From Steromphala cineraria (Eukaryota; Mollusca; Gastropoda; Trochida; Trochidae): DNA of 64,000 nt. Shown in pieces: positions 12,117 through 22,835 of the stretch. A program made the translations under genes and the position numbers. The DNA lies in the NCBI GenBank assembly GCA_916613615.1, contig OU744730.1, positions 3,937,582 through 4,001,581 on the forward strand. The letters run 5' to 3'. A model generated the notes under the pieces. It worked only from the letters and a program-made list of their open reading frames with translations, was not told the DNA's origin and ran no database searches. Numbering within the stretch: the stretch's first letter is position 1; every line of letters begins with the position of its first letter.

Positions 12117-12949
12117 TGAAGTGATGTCATTTTAATGACAACCTAACGACAATTTGATTGTAAATTGTACAATCATCGAAATACAATTTTACCATTCAGA
12201 TGTATTCGGTAGTTTCATTTTACATTTTGATTAGAATTATATGACACTCTTAATTTAACAATCTAAACATTACCATTTATTTAGATACATATGGAAATTC
12301 AGTTTATTCTATATTTCAATGAACATTACATTCGAGCCTTCTTAACGGTATTTTGTAGATGAAGATGATAATAGAAAGGTCTTATAACTGACAATTTTAT
12401 TGCAAATATTATGTAGTCAGGTATCCGCTCAAATTTGACTAGTGTTATCATCAGTCTGTCGCGATTATAAATTTTTCAGGAGATAAAAAAGGGGTTTTAA
12501 GTTATACTCATATCCATTCTACAACACATTTATCATAGATTTGTGACGGTCCAAAGTGCAAAACATCTCTTATAAAATTTTCATATAATTTTTATTTAAA
12601 AACTTAATATTTGTCACAACATCAACTTTTATAAGCTATCCTTTTTCCAATTTGACCGGAAATGCATTTAATTATTTTTTTAGTGCAGTAATATGAAATT
12701 ATTTAAAATTAGGATTTTGAATCCATTCACGTTTGGGTTATGCCAGATTTGTCTTCAACTACATTTATGAATCTTGTATATGTACTGTTCATATTACCCT
12801 TTTAGATATACATTCAAAACCATTCAAATGTACTGTGAAAAAAATGGTGACAATTTCAAAATCTCAAAACTGATGATCTTGCACATGATATAATAAACAG
12901 TATGACAGACTTTGTTCAGCAACTTTGTTTACTTTTGTGTACATTGCAG
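12117..12949. other. AT-rich non-coding stretch before the first found APCDD1 exon
   Basis: No repeat or gene recognised. If the gene's upstream exon lies outside this stretch, it is an APCDD1 intron; it ends in the splice acceptor at 12948-12949. Confidence 0.4.
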
Positions 12950-13106
12950 GTGTGTTGATGCGGGGTCACGTGTGCATGCAGTCTTACCACGTGTACAGTG
13001 AAGACTGGCGGGAAAGGGAGTGTAGTAGAGTGCTGAAGAGAGTGCATCATGATCACGTGCATGTCGACACTCCACCCAACCTGGCGGGGGAATGGACATC
13101 TTACAG
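12950..13106 (+). CDS. APCDD1: APCDD1 homologue, internal exon (N-terminal part of first APCDDC domain)
   Basis: APCDD1 is a membrane-bound glycoprotein that inhibits Wnt signalling at the cell surface and, in vertebrates, is itself a Wnt target. This exon encodes about 52 residues containing EDWRERECSRVLKRV and PPNLAGEWTSYR. These correspond to the start of the first APCDDC domain of the vertebrate protein, where a conserved Cys-containing helix precedes a GxW motif. The acceptor is TACATTGCAG and the donor GTGCGT. The exon starts in phase 1 and ends in phase 2, inside the Arg codon that continues in the exon at 27406. Because it starts in phase 1 without a signal peptide, at least one upstream exon is missing; it is either unrecognised in 1-12949 or outside the window. 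A 14.3-kb intron follows. Confidence 0.85.
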
Positions 13107-13299
13107 GTGCGTGTTTGAGATTAAACGTAATCCATGGTTATGTCATGTTATTGTGGATTATATCAATAGCTTATGCTCATTGACTGTTAAGGATTGGTGT
13201 TTTTTAATTTTGATATATGTAGATAATTTACATACTTGCTATGGTTATATGAAATAAATGGGTTTTGTTTCATTGAACGAGCTAGGCATGGAAAACACC

Positions 13300-13365
13300 A
13301 TCTTCCTACGCAAAGGCTAAGACGCCAGTTTCCGAACTGTCAGTTTTATGCCTTGAATACAGTCT
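13300..13365 (+). mobile_element. half copy of the 56-kb inverted-repeat element
   Basis: ATCTTCCTACGCAAAGGCTA, then CGCCAGTTTCCGAACTGTCA and TTTTATGCCTTG, match one arm of the inverted repeat at 56022-56197 almost base for base. The other arm is absent. Confidence 0.75.
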
Positions 13366-13478
13366 TGGTCCTTATTTTGTAACTCTTCATCCACTGAGTA
13401 CACATATTGAATAAAAAGACTTAAGAAATAAAACGATATCACGTAGTTTCAGTAATTATTTTGAATATTTCATTGATT

Positions 13479-13815
13479 AATAGAGGATATCTGTCTTTTC
13501 TTGACTAATAGGCCTACCATGTTTATCTCATCGAGTCATCATCTACCTCACGAGATGAGATAAACATGCTTTTTGTCAAGAATTGACAGATATTCTATTT
13601 ATTATATAATTAAATCCTTTCTAATTACGTCAAAAAAGGCCAATTTCATGTTGAGCGACCGCTTGGAAGAGCCCATCACCGCGGTAACAGTGTGACGTCA
13701 TATAAGAATTCATGACGTCAGACCATTGTTACATGACGTCAAAGTCTCGAACTTGACGTCACTCGAGTGGTGATAAAGTTTATCACCACTCAGTAGAGTG
13801 ATGATAAACGTTATC
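13479..13815 (+). mobile_element. hairpin + CRE-cluster element, copy 1
   Basis: A long imperfect hairpin (13479-13600) has arms sharing CATGTTTATCTCATCG / CGAGATGAGATAAACATG and GATATCTGTC / GACAGATATTC around a ~17-bp loop. About 90 bp later comes a CCGCGG patch (13677-13684), then four perfect TGACGTCA palindromes at 13693, 13713, 13734 and 13754. A further short hairpin (TGATAAAGTTTATCA) follows. A second copy lacking the left arm lies at 25990-26285. No coding potential. Probably a non-autonomous element; no family name assigned. Confidence 0.75.
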
Positions 13816-13880
13816 GCCACTGTAGCCAGATAGAGGGTTTACTTCACTGATAGAACAGAGTATCTCACCCTCAATCATAT

Positions 13881-13907
13881 AAACTGAATACCAAAAGAAA
13901 CTTTGCA
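13881..13907. repeat. 27-bp perfect inverted repeat, left member
   Basis: These 27 bases (core ACTGAATACCAAAAGAAACT) are the exact reverse complement of 15047-15073. The pair encloses 1.14 kb and is itself flanked by the two oppositely oriented hairpin/CRE elements. Confidence 0.9.
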
Positions 13908-15046
13908 CCATTTTGTAATGATTCTGATTGAAGAATGAAAAACGATAGAAATTTAAAACAAAGTACCTCTTAATAATCAATCATTTGTTTAAACAACCAG
14001 CGAATCCAAATTAAAGATGGGAAACCCAGTTTTGCACTTATTTGATCTGAAGTGGGCAGGGGTCAAAATTTTGGTTGTTCAGACGTTCGTTGAAATGATG
14101 TTTTCGCAATAATTTCGTTAAAGTACTAAAATGTGCTACTTAAGTACCAGGTTTGAGCAGCCCGAGTGTTATAAGTTCCAAATCTGCCATGAGTAACCAA
14201 AAAGGTCAAACGTCAAAATACGTTTGCTGCCAGCAGGTTCAACTTTACATTTTGTCTGCATCGAAGCTTTTCCATAAATGGGAATGTGTGGACACAAGTC
14301 TTACTTGTCATATTGACACATCTTTGAGTCGTACAAATGGTAACTAGCCTTTAGAGCTCAACAATCGCAATTAAATCATGTTATTGCATGCCAATTCTGA
14401 CGTTATAACTTCGAATGAAATTGCCATGTTTCGATGTTTAGTGACCAATAGCTGTCAACTTAGCAGTCGATGAGCTCTGATTAGATCTGTCCAAGTTCAT
14501 AAAGTGCACGAGAACATAACAACATGCCGACCTTTGATGTTTGCTATCTCTGACGTCACTAAGAGAAAACGTTGGCGGTGGTCTAACGTCATAGATATCG
14601 GCTCTCATGCAGTGAAAAAACAACTGTTTTTTGTGTTTCAGGGTTGTCAACAATCCTCACAACATGTCTGTATAGCAGGATCAAGTTACCATTAGAAATG
14701 AAGGAACACTACCGATTCTTGTAAAAAGGGCTGTTTTTGATCAATTTTGTAAATTTCAGAGGGGATTTGCGATATTTTTGCTTTACCGTTTACTGCTTTT
14801 AAGGTGTTTTTTTCACTTTTGGAGTGACAAACATTCATTATGAACAGTTATCAAACTTTTTCGTCACGTCAATTGGTTTCAGCAGAAACCTCACATGATT
14901 ATGACATTTTTGCCATTTCTGCAAAAATGCATGAATATTGCTCAATTAAAAGTTTTCAACTTGAAAGTGTGGGTTTCAACTATTTCATTGCCACCTTAAA
15001 TGAAAATGTAAATATGAGATCGTTTTCGAAATTTCAGTTTTAAAAT

Positions 15047-15073
15047 TGCAAAGTTTCTTTTGGTATTCAGTTT
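15047..15073. repeat. 27-bp perfect inverted repeat, right member
   Basis: Exact reverse complement of 13881-13907. A perfect 14-bp palindrome, TTGCCCTAGGGCAA, follows at 15132-15145. Confidence 0.9.
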
Positions 15074-15159
15074 AATAAAGGTTTTTATTACCCACGAGGG
15101 TAGTCATACCGTGGTTCATATTTTTCATATGTTGCCCTAGGGCAAAATATCCCTTTTTC

Positions 15160-15458
15160 ATTATGACGTCACGTTATTAACAATGCTTTGACGTCACGGT
15201 TCACCTATGACGTCACATTGACGCCTATGACGGCCGCGGCTAGTCCGCATATGCAGAGCAGTAGATTTTGAGCATTTTCTTTGTTTTTGCGACAACGGTA
15301 ATTAAATAAACAGAATATTATATTCGTGCCCAAGACATACTATGTTTGCGACACTCGTGCCTAAATATCAGTATATCCCTCGCTCTCGCTCGGGAAATAC
15401 TAATATTTAGCCATTCGTGTCGTAAACATAGTATGTCATGGACACTCATATAATATCC
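15160..15458 (-). mobile_element. hairpin + CRE-cluster element, copy 2, inverted
   Basis: Three perfect TGACGTCA sites (15164, 15189, 15208) are followed by a GC patch GACGGCCGCGGCTAGTCCGC and then a ~142-bp hairpin (15315-15456). The hairpin arms share GACATACTATGTTTGCGACA and its mirror, and the apex is CCTCGCTCTCGCTCGGG. The order (CREs, GC patch, hairpin) is the reverse of the copy at 28323-28725, whose hairpin is nearly the same length and has a similar GCGAGCGAAAGCGAG-type apex. It lies inside the first known APCDD1 intron. Confidence 0.75.
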
Positions 15459-15485
15459 TCTTTGGCCTACATATTTACCTATAAA

Positions 15486-15505
15486 CGTGCTACTTCCCCT
15501 TTAAC
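15486..15505. mobile_element. solo end of the TTAA MITE family
   Basis: AACGTGCTACTTCCCCTTTAA is the inverted terminal sequence of the AGGGGCAGTAGCACG family, with TTAA at the outer edge. No partner end was found upstream. It abuts the tandem array that starts next. Confidence 0.55.
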
Positions 15506-16066
15506 CCTTTAACACTCCATTCGGTTGAAATTGTATTGATGTTGTGATATTGGATATATGGACTGGTCATAATGGGAGTCGATTGAGGCTGGTGCAACTA
15601 TTATTTTGAATATTCCATAGACTTAAATCAGTCTATACATTGACCTTTAAACTTGCCACTCCCCCCCCCCCCCCCACCTTTAACACTCCATTTAGGTGAT
15701 AATTTTAGTTGTCGGTTGTGATAAATGTATGTACTGTGTATGTATATGTGGGCAGTTTTATTTTGAAGATTTCATAGACCTCATTCAGTCTATACATTTA
15801 CCTTTAAACTTGCCACTCCCCCTTTTTAACACTCCATTTAGGTGATAATTAAAGTTGTCGGTTGTGATATACATGTATGTTTGTACTGTGTATGTATATG
15901 TGGGCAGTTATTATTTTTAAGATTTCATAGACTTAATTCAGTCTATACATTTACCTTTAAACTTGCCACTCCCCCTTTTTAACACTCCATTTAGGTGATA
16001 ATTAAAGTTGTCAGTTGTGATATTGTATATCTGTACTAGTCATGCTGGGAGCGGAGTGAGGCTGGT
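15506..16066 (+). repeat. tandem array, four ~146-171-bp units
   Basis: Units are marked by AACACTCCATT at 15511, 15682, 15828 and 15981, with CAGTCTATACATTTACC and TTAAACTTGCCACTCCCCC between them. The outer two units share TCATGCTGGGAG / GAGGCTGG-type ends, and the inner two share ACTGTGTATGTATATGTGGG, so the inner pair probably arose by later duplication. A 15-C run sits in one unit at 15661-15675. Confidence 0.85.
15661..15675 (+). repeat. poly-C run (15 C)
   Basis: An expanded version of the CCCCC tract present in the neighbouring tandem units. Confidence 0.9.
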
Positions 16067-16190
16067 TAGATGGGTGAGTGACATTGAGTGAGACAGTAAT
16101 GTACAGACGAGTCGTCTAGAGATACCTGCTATCTAGACCATCGGATAATGATACAGTCAGCACCTAGGAGTCTAGCTACTCTGGTATAAC

Positions 16191-17380
16191 TGTGTTTCCC
16201 ACTGCCGTCCCATTCGTTTAAAGGCCTCAATTGATAGTTGAGATGTGAATGGAATTTGAACAATGAATGTTATGGATCATGGGCTTATAACGCAAAATAT
16301 AGAGTATAAATCATGTTTTTCTATTTTCTTTCATTCGTCAAAATTGTGTTTTCCACTGACGTCCAATTCATCAAAAGGCCACAATTGGTAGTTAAAATGT
16401 GGATGGAATTTGAACAATGAATGTTATTGATCATGTGCTTTAAAACGAAAAAAATAGAGTATAAAGCATGTTTTTATATTTTCTTTCATTCGTCAAAATT
16501 GTGTTTTCCACTGACGTCCAATTCATCAAAAGGCCACACTTGGTAGTTAAAATGTGGATGGAATTTGAACAATGAATGTTATGGATCATGTGCTTTAAAA
16601 CGAAAAAAATAGAGTATAAAGCATGTTTTTGTATATTTTCTTTCATTCGTCAAAATTGTGTTTTCCACTGACGTCCATTTCATCAAAAGGCCACACTTGG
16701 TAGTTAAAATTTGGATGGAATTTGAACAATGAATGTTATGGATCATGGGCTTAAAACGAAAAAAAAGTGTATAAAGCATGTTTTTTTCTATTTTCTCTCA
16801 TTCGTCAAAATTGTGTTTTCCACTGACGTCCAATTCATCAAAAGGCCACACTTGGTAGTTAAAATGTGGATGGAATTTGAACAATGAATGTTATGGATCA
16901 TGGGCTTAAAACGAAAAAAAGTGTATAAAGCATGTTTTTTCTATTTTCTTTCATTCGTCAAAATTGTGTTTTCCACTGACGTCCAATTCATCAAAAGGCC
17001 ACAATTGGTAGTTAAAATGTGGATGGAATTTGAACAATGAATGTTATGGATCATGGGCTTAAAACGAAAAAAGTGTATAAAGCATGTTTTTTCTATTTTC
17101 TCTCATTCGTCAAAATTGTGTTTTCCACTGACGTCCAATTCATCAAAAGGCCACACTTGGTAGTTAAAATGTGGATGGAATTTGAACAATGAATGTTATG
17201 GATCATGGGCTTAAAACGAAAAAAAAGTGTAAAAAGCATGTTTTTTTCTATTTTCTCTCATTCGTCAAAATTGTGTTTTCCACTGACGTCCAATTCATCA
17301 AAAGGCCACAATTAGTAGTTAAAATGTGGATGGAATTTAAACATTGAATACTGCAATGGATCATGTGCTTTAAAACAATA
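16191..17380 (+). repeat. satellite-like array, eight ~155-bp units
   Basis: TGTGTTTTCCACTGACGTCC recurs starting at about 16191 (diverged), 16345, 16500, 16657, 16812, 16965, 17117 and 17272, giving a period of 152-157 bp. Each unit also has GGCCACAATTGGTAGTTAAA, GGATGGAATTTGAACAATGA and a variable A-tract before GTATAAAGCATG. Internal units are very similar; the first and last are diverged, as expected for unequal exchange. Minus-strand ORFs here are by-products of the repeat. Lies in the first known APCDD1 intron. Confidence 0.95.
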
Positions 17381-17423
17381 CAATAATTAAAATAATTCTC
17401 AGTCTAGAAGATACAAAATTTAC

Positions 17424-17560
17424 GGATGATCAACTTCTTTATTGTATAGGTTTTGATATAGATCCATATACTGTTTTTAAGCTAATAGGGAAATGAGTGT
17501 ACAAAAAAAAAATCCTTGTCTTCCAACTTCTAAAATGCCTCTCAAAGAAATATTCAATGA
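17424..17560. mobile_element. short copy of the AACTTCTTTATT fold-back family
   Basis: ATCAACTTCTTTATTGTATA at the left and TCCTTGTC / CCAACTTCTAAAATGCCTCT at the right match the two flanks of the element at 5908-6180, with the central palindrome largely lost. It directly follows the 155-bp array. Confidence 0.6.
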
Positions 17561-20500
17561 CTTTGTTAGCCTTTGCACGTAGAATTAGGTATACGGCAAG
17601 AATAAATATATTTATTGTATAAATAATTGGTGAAAAGACGTCAATGATTGGACGTTTTGACTTGGACCTGTCTTAAAAACTGCAGATTCCGATGGTTGAA
17701 ACATGATAACGGAATTTGAAACATGAGTGATGATGAGTACATAGTTACGACTAAAACTTGTTAGTGTACAAGGAATTCGAAAAATGGATCGTATTTTGGA
17801 CATTGTAGGGACGGTTGGTATGACGTTTAAGTCATAACGTATCGGTATCTGGAGGTTTGAAGTCACTATATAACATGTCATTACCAAAACATATCATTTG
17901 ACTGATATGTACACTGATGGTTTTCCATAACTTAGAATTTGCCTATTTATCTATTCAAACTTTCGACTTCACTCAACTATAACCAAAAGAGCCCCTCTCT
18001 TTTAAAAAAAACATGTAATTTGATGATTAATGTATTCACGGATTTTTCTTTGAATTCAACATCCTGTTTTTCTACGAAGTGACACTGATAAATATCGAAT
18101 GGAGATTAGACCAACAAAGTGACATGTTCGCCAGTAAAGGCACGTAAAACTCGTGTGTCAAAATATTGAATATTGTATATTCGTTAGCATATATATCAAC
18201 TTTGAAAAACTCGTTTCGAATAAAAGAAATTAAGTTATCTCAGAAATTGAGGTTCACGAGTTTCGTTGTCCCCTACGAAATATTTCAGCGAGGACGTCCT
18301 GTGAGACAGTTTTCCGACCCCATGTTACCACGTTACCAACCGGTTACCAGTGCTGCGGCTCATTAATCACCAACTTCAGTAGCACGTAACCTGTCCAACA
18401 TACAAACATGTACGAAACACACGCCACCGCCAATACCTGCTGCCCGCTATTTCGGAACAATCAGCTGCTTTAAATGACCGTTTAATCTTGTCGAGGGCAA
18501 AACAGATATCAGAGATAGCCTTTTAACAGAGCCCCGAGGTTCATTAATCATGCCAAGACCTTCCAGATGTTCCAAAGGGGAGACAACCTATAGTACTTCC
18601 TCTTTGGAATGATCCCACGTACGTAGTAAGTCTATGGAGTAAGTGGTTCTGCTGTCTTGGTCGAGTTGTATCCGAATCGTTTGAGGCTGGTTCGCAAATG
18701 TTAGCTTCGGGTTTGAATGAATTGCCACCCCTAATCCCACTGATATCTGTCCGCCGAGGCAAATATTTACCCGCTTTTAGTCACACACCGACTAGAAGGG
18801 AGATTTTCCTTTCAGATCCTGTAATCTTGGCGTAAACAAATCAATTGGTGCAAGCCTTTGAAACTGTTTTATGGAGTGTTATTAATGCCGTGACTAATTT
18901 TACCAACATGATTCACATGTGAATGGAATAGTTATACTGCCTTGTTTGTTTGTTGGTCAAATGACTACATCTGTTTCCGTTTTATGCTCATTATCTTTTC
19001 GTAGACGTGCAGATCAACGCATATATAAGTATTTTATATATATTAATGATCGAGGCAGTTTTTTTAGGTTGTTAGGTGTGTACCGTCTCTGAAAATATCA
19101 GGTATAGACGTTATATCATATTTCATTTATAAATATTCTTTGTGAAATCCCTTAATTCATTTGGCTATATTTTATACTTGACCGGGTGGTATTTGATTAA
19201 AGGAAATGGCATTTCGGTTTAAATGTTCCTTTACTAAATAAATGTCTACTTTATTTATATTAATGGAGACGTAACTTAATAGATTTAAGAAAAAATGAAA
19301 AACATATAGTTCCATATGAAAGGTTTCTGATATTTTATGATAGCTTTATGAATTTTACATTTGGTCAATCGAAGGTTCTTGGCGTAAGTTCTGACCCGTT
19401 CATGGTACTATTGGCATGTTGACACTCAACTTTAACTCAAAGGTTACCTCAGAAACCTGCTCTTGTGCCACTAGGAGTCCAGGATATTTAACACGTATTA
19501 CATGTTCAAAGGAGTTCTTTGAAAAACAAATCAGATATTTGAGAAGGATATGGTCAACTAAACCCACTAACTTACATAACACCTATTGTCATAGGAAATC
19601 TACCACTTCCATTTGCAAATACTCAAAAACGATCATTTCAAAGCAAAACAGTTTTGCTCAAATCATACGGTTGTGATTGGATTCAATGAAAACATCCCAC
19701 ACAGAGTGTTGCGACAATTACATTTGTAGAAATACAATGGTCAGAACTAATTGTTTAGAAAGTCCGCTCTTTGACCGCTCATTCAGCATGACCCCTTCAT
19801 TGAATACAAATTAACACCTGAAGAAACAGAGCGAATGAGGTTCCCGTGCTTTGTTGGTAATAGGTTTAGTCTGGGCGCATAAAGAGGGCCAGTTAATGTA
19901 CGGTATTAAACGCTGGACTCACACGTAAACGAAATCGGATTGAGTTACGATTTGACACCTGGGGTGTTAGAAATACGTAATTAACTGCGGTGCGCCCTTT
20001 GGCTATTGTACACAGATTATAGAGTAACGATAACGGGCCAATTGAACCAAATGAAAGAGCAACGACGAAGTGTCTTGGAAATAGCCATTTAGGGAAACAC
20101 TTCTCTTTACGTACTGAACACGAAGATTAGTGTAATTAAACGTGTAGCAATTCTCTTAATTGTACTTGATCCTCTCTCTTTTCATGTATCGGATTACACT
20201 AGAGCACGTTTTGATAGATAACTGGTATTTCTTAGTTTAATATTTGTTAATGTTACATATAATTTCTTCTCAGTGGAAATAGCTCATTATTCAACCATTT
20301 TGCCGTAATCGAAAGAAGGTGTAAGGTGTTACTTGAAAACTGCATGCAATCATTCAAGTGTGAACGCCTTTATTCATTAATTTTAAAGAATACGTCCGTG
20401 TAAATTAAAAAGAAACTTTGGTCCTGATGTATCGCTTCTCGGCTACGCCTCGGGTCAATACAGAAGACCCATGTAAAAAAGCCAATACGTAAAACTGGAT

Positions 20501-22490
20501 TAAAACAATATATGAGTGGGTGTTCAACTTCGCCCAGTGGGGGCTGGTATTTAATTCTGGTCACTATTGCTACAAGGGACTGTTAGGAGAAGCAGAGGCT
20601 ATACCATGTTTGCATTTCTCCCCACTCGGAAACGAATAGGCTTGTGAATACCTTCAAGATGACGGCTTGGTGAAAACACATCACAGACCCCGGCTAACCC
20701 CAGCCTCATGTGTTAAACATCGTGTACCACACAGGAAATGTACAGTGTTAGTTTTACCATTCTCTACTGTCGGCCGCCGTCGACTGAAACTTCCCCTGAG
20801 AAAACCTGATGCTTGCTGGTATTTGGATTGACGTTTTACCACCACAAGTCGTATCAAACCGCTGGTAGAAAAAAGAATTCGTTGTTATGAATGGCATACC
20901 TGATATTACGCCGAATTACAATCTTTCGTGGATATAAGTCAAATCACGGGAGTTAAGATTCCAAAGAAATTGCTCTTATTGGAAGCATATGTTTCATTGC
21001 ATTTCACGGGTCCCTACAATTTGTTATATATTAAACAATGTTGCCATTTTGAATATATGATTTCCTATCGCAAATACATTCTAAGTTATCAAACAAGTTT
21101 CCAGTGCGCTATAGTGTATGTATTGAAACTGTTGAAGAAAACGCACAGAGGTGTAAGTGCTAACGTAAACTTTGAGCTTAAATTCATTGGTAAGTACGAA
21201 CTTCCATGTTTTGCGCTCAGGAATATTTGACTGATTTTCATAATGCCAGTTCACATTTTGTTAGCTAGTAAAATGTAGGTTTACTTATCTTAGGCTGATG
21301 AACCTTTCAGATAATACTATGGCACAGATGAATGTTCATCGTAAGAGATTTCAAGTGGTTCATAAATGCATTCATACACATACTTTTATAAATTGATTGA
21401 GTTTTACTCTAAAAACATTCGGGTATTGAGATCGGGTTCGCATGAACAAATACCCAAGAATAATGTTATCTTGTAGCCTTACTGTACTGGACACAGTATT
21501 TATCGCATATTTGGACAATGTTACAATGCATTTACATAATGTTCTTTTGAAATACAAGGTTTTAATACATGGCGTAAGTTTCAAATTTCATTTTAATTTC
21601 GGGTGTCACGTTTCAGTTACTTGAAGATAATTTGAAGGACTGCAAAACAAGCTACAAACCTCTGACAAAGCACTATTTTAATCACTTGCTAATTTAGTTT
21701 CAACACGTAGCCTTATTCTAAACGGGTTACGCAAGATAGCCAATTTGCTCCGAAACCACCCAAATCTGCTTTACAAAAATGCCGACAAACGTACCTTATA
21801 ACCCACTTATTCAACGAGATGCAGGGTTTTGATGTTTATAGAGAATTAAGCCTATTTTGGTGATACTAAAAATTTAAAATGGTAATGCATACCCGCAATC
21901 GCAAACGAGAGGTGTTTATTTGCAGTTAATTAACATCCGACCCTGGCGCATGTTCAATCAAACATTACCGCACTTCGCTATCTAAATTACAGGTGACATT
22001 TTATTGCCCAGTCGTCATTTACATCCCTTTTATCTTCGCTTATACAGCGACCAAGAAGCGATAAACCTGAAATGTCGTTTAAATCAACCACGAGAACTGC
22101 GCCAGCCTATTGTGTTCCGTTCGGGGTCAGTTGATTGTAATTATCTCCCCTGACACGAGGGTGAAGGTCACGTAAATAATCCGCAGATAGCGACGGTCGT
22201 AAAGCGCCAGTAACAATGACGAGGGCTTACGATAGGTTTTGTCTGAAAGTGTATCAAGATTAATTGTCCTTATCGTGGTTTTAAGTGATAACCAGTGATA
22301 ATTAAAAGATTCTTTCGGTTTAAGTCTACGCTTAAGATAAATCATATCCCAGTTTCTTCTCTGTGGGTTCTTTGTTCATGTACCCAATCTAATCCAACAA
22401 ATAGGTGTTTTATTGTTTGGTAAACGGGATTATAGACACAGGCAGACTCTGAGGAGTGAATAAGTTTTATTATTCTCTTGATGAGAATAA
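17561..22490. other. non-coding intron stretch of APCDD1
   Basis: No gene, array or clear transposon seen. Parts such as 18240-18780, 19780-20110 and 21960-22200 are less AT-rich and look unique, so they could hold intronic regulatory DNA. That is only a guess from composition. Confidence 0.4.
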
Positions 22491-22496
22491 GAAGTG

Positions 22497-22835
22497 TTTA
22501 AATGGGCAGTTTTTAGGGGAATATAAGGTGATGTCAGGAAAATTAAAATTAATGGTTCCAAATGAAAGACAATGTATTTAAACTGTATTCAAACATATAA
22601 TGAAAAGTTTAGCCATGCGATTCCTTTTTCTTGCACAATATGAATTCAATGCTTTTACACAATAATTGCAGCCTATAGACTATATGTGAATCTTTATAAT
22701 TTCTCCTCTGACAATGAATGATTGGTGTAATGAGATTTTTGACACTATCAAAATAATGCATTTAGCATTATCGTACAATTATCAGTGAAAATTTTTAAAT
22801 ATAAAATTATCAAAAAACGTGCTACTGCCCCTTTA
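22497..22835. mobile_element. TTAA MITE family, copy with both ends
   Basis: The right end ACGTGCTACTGCCCCTTTA is clear; the left end (TTTAAATGGGCAGTTTTTAG) is damaged. Inside, ATATAAGGTGATGTCAGGAA near the left is shared with the copy at 44244. Length is about 340 bp, with no ORF. Confidence 0.7.

Noticed and set aside
16440..16779. Minus-strand ORFs in the 155-bp array
   Set aside because: They repeat with the satellite unit and have no protein features.
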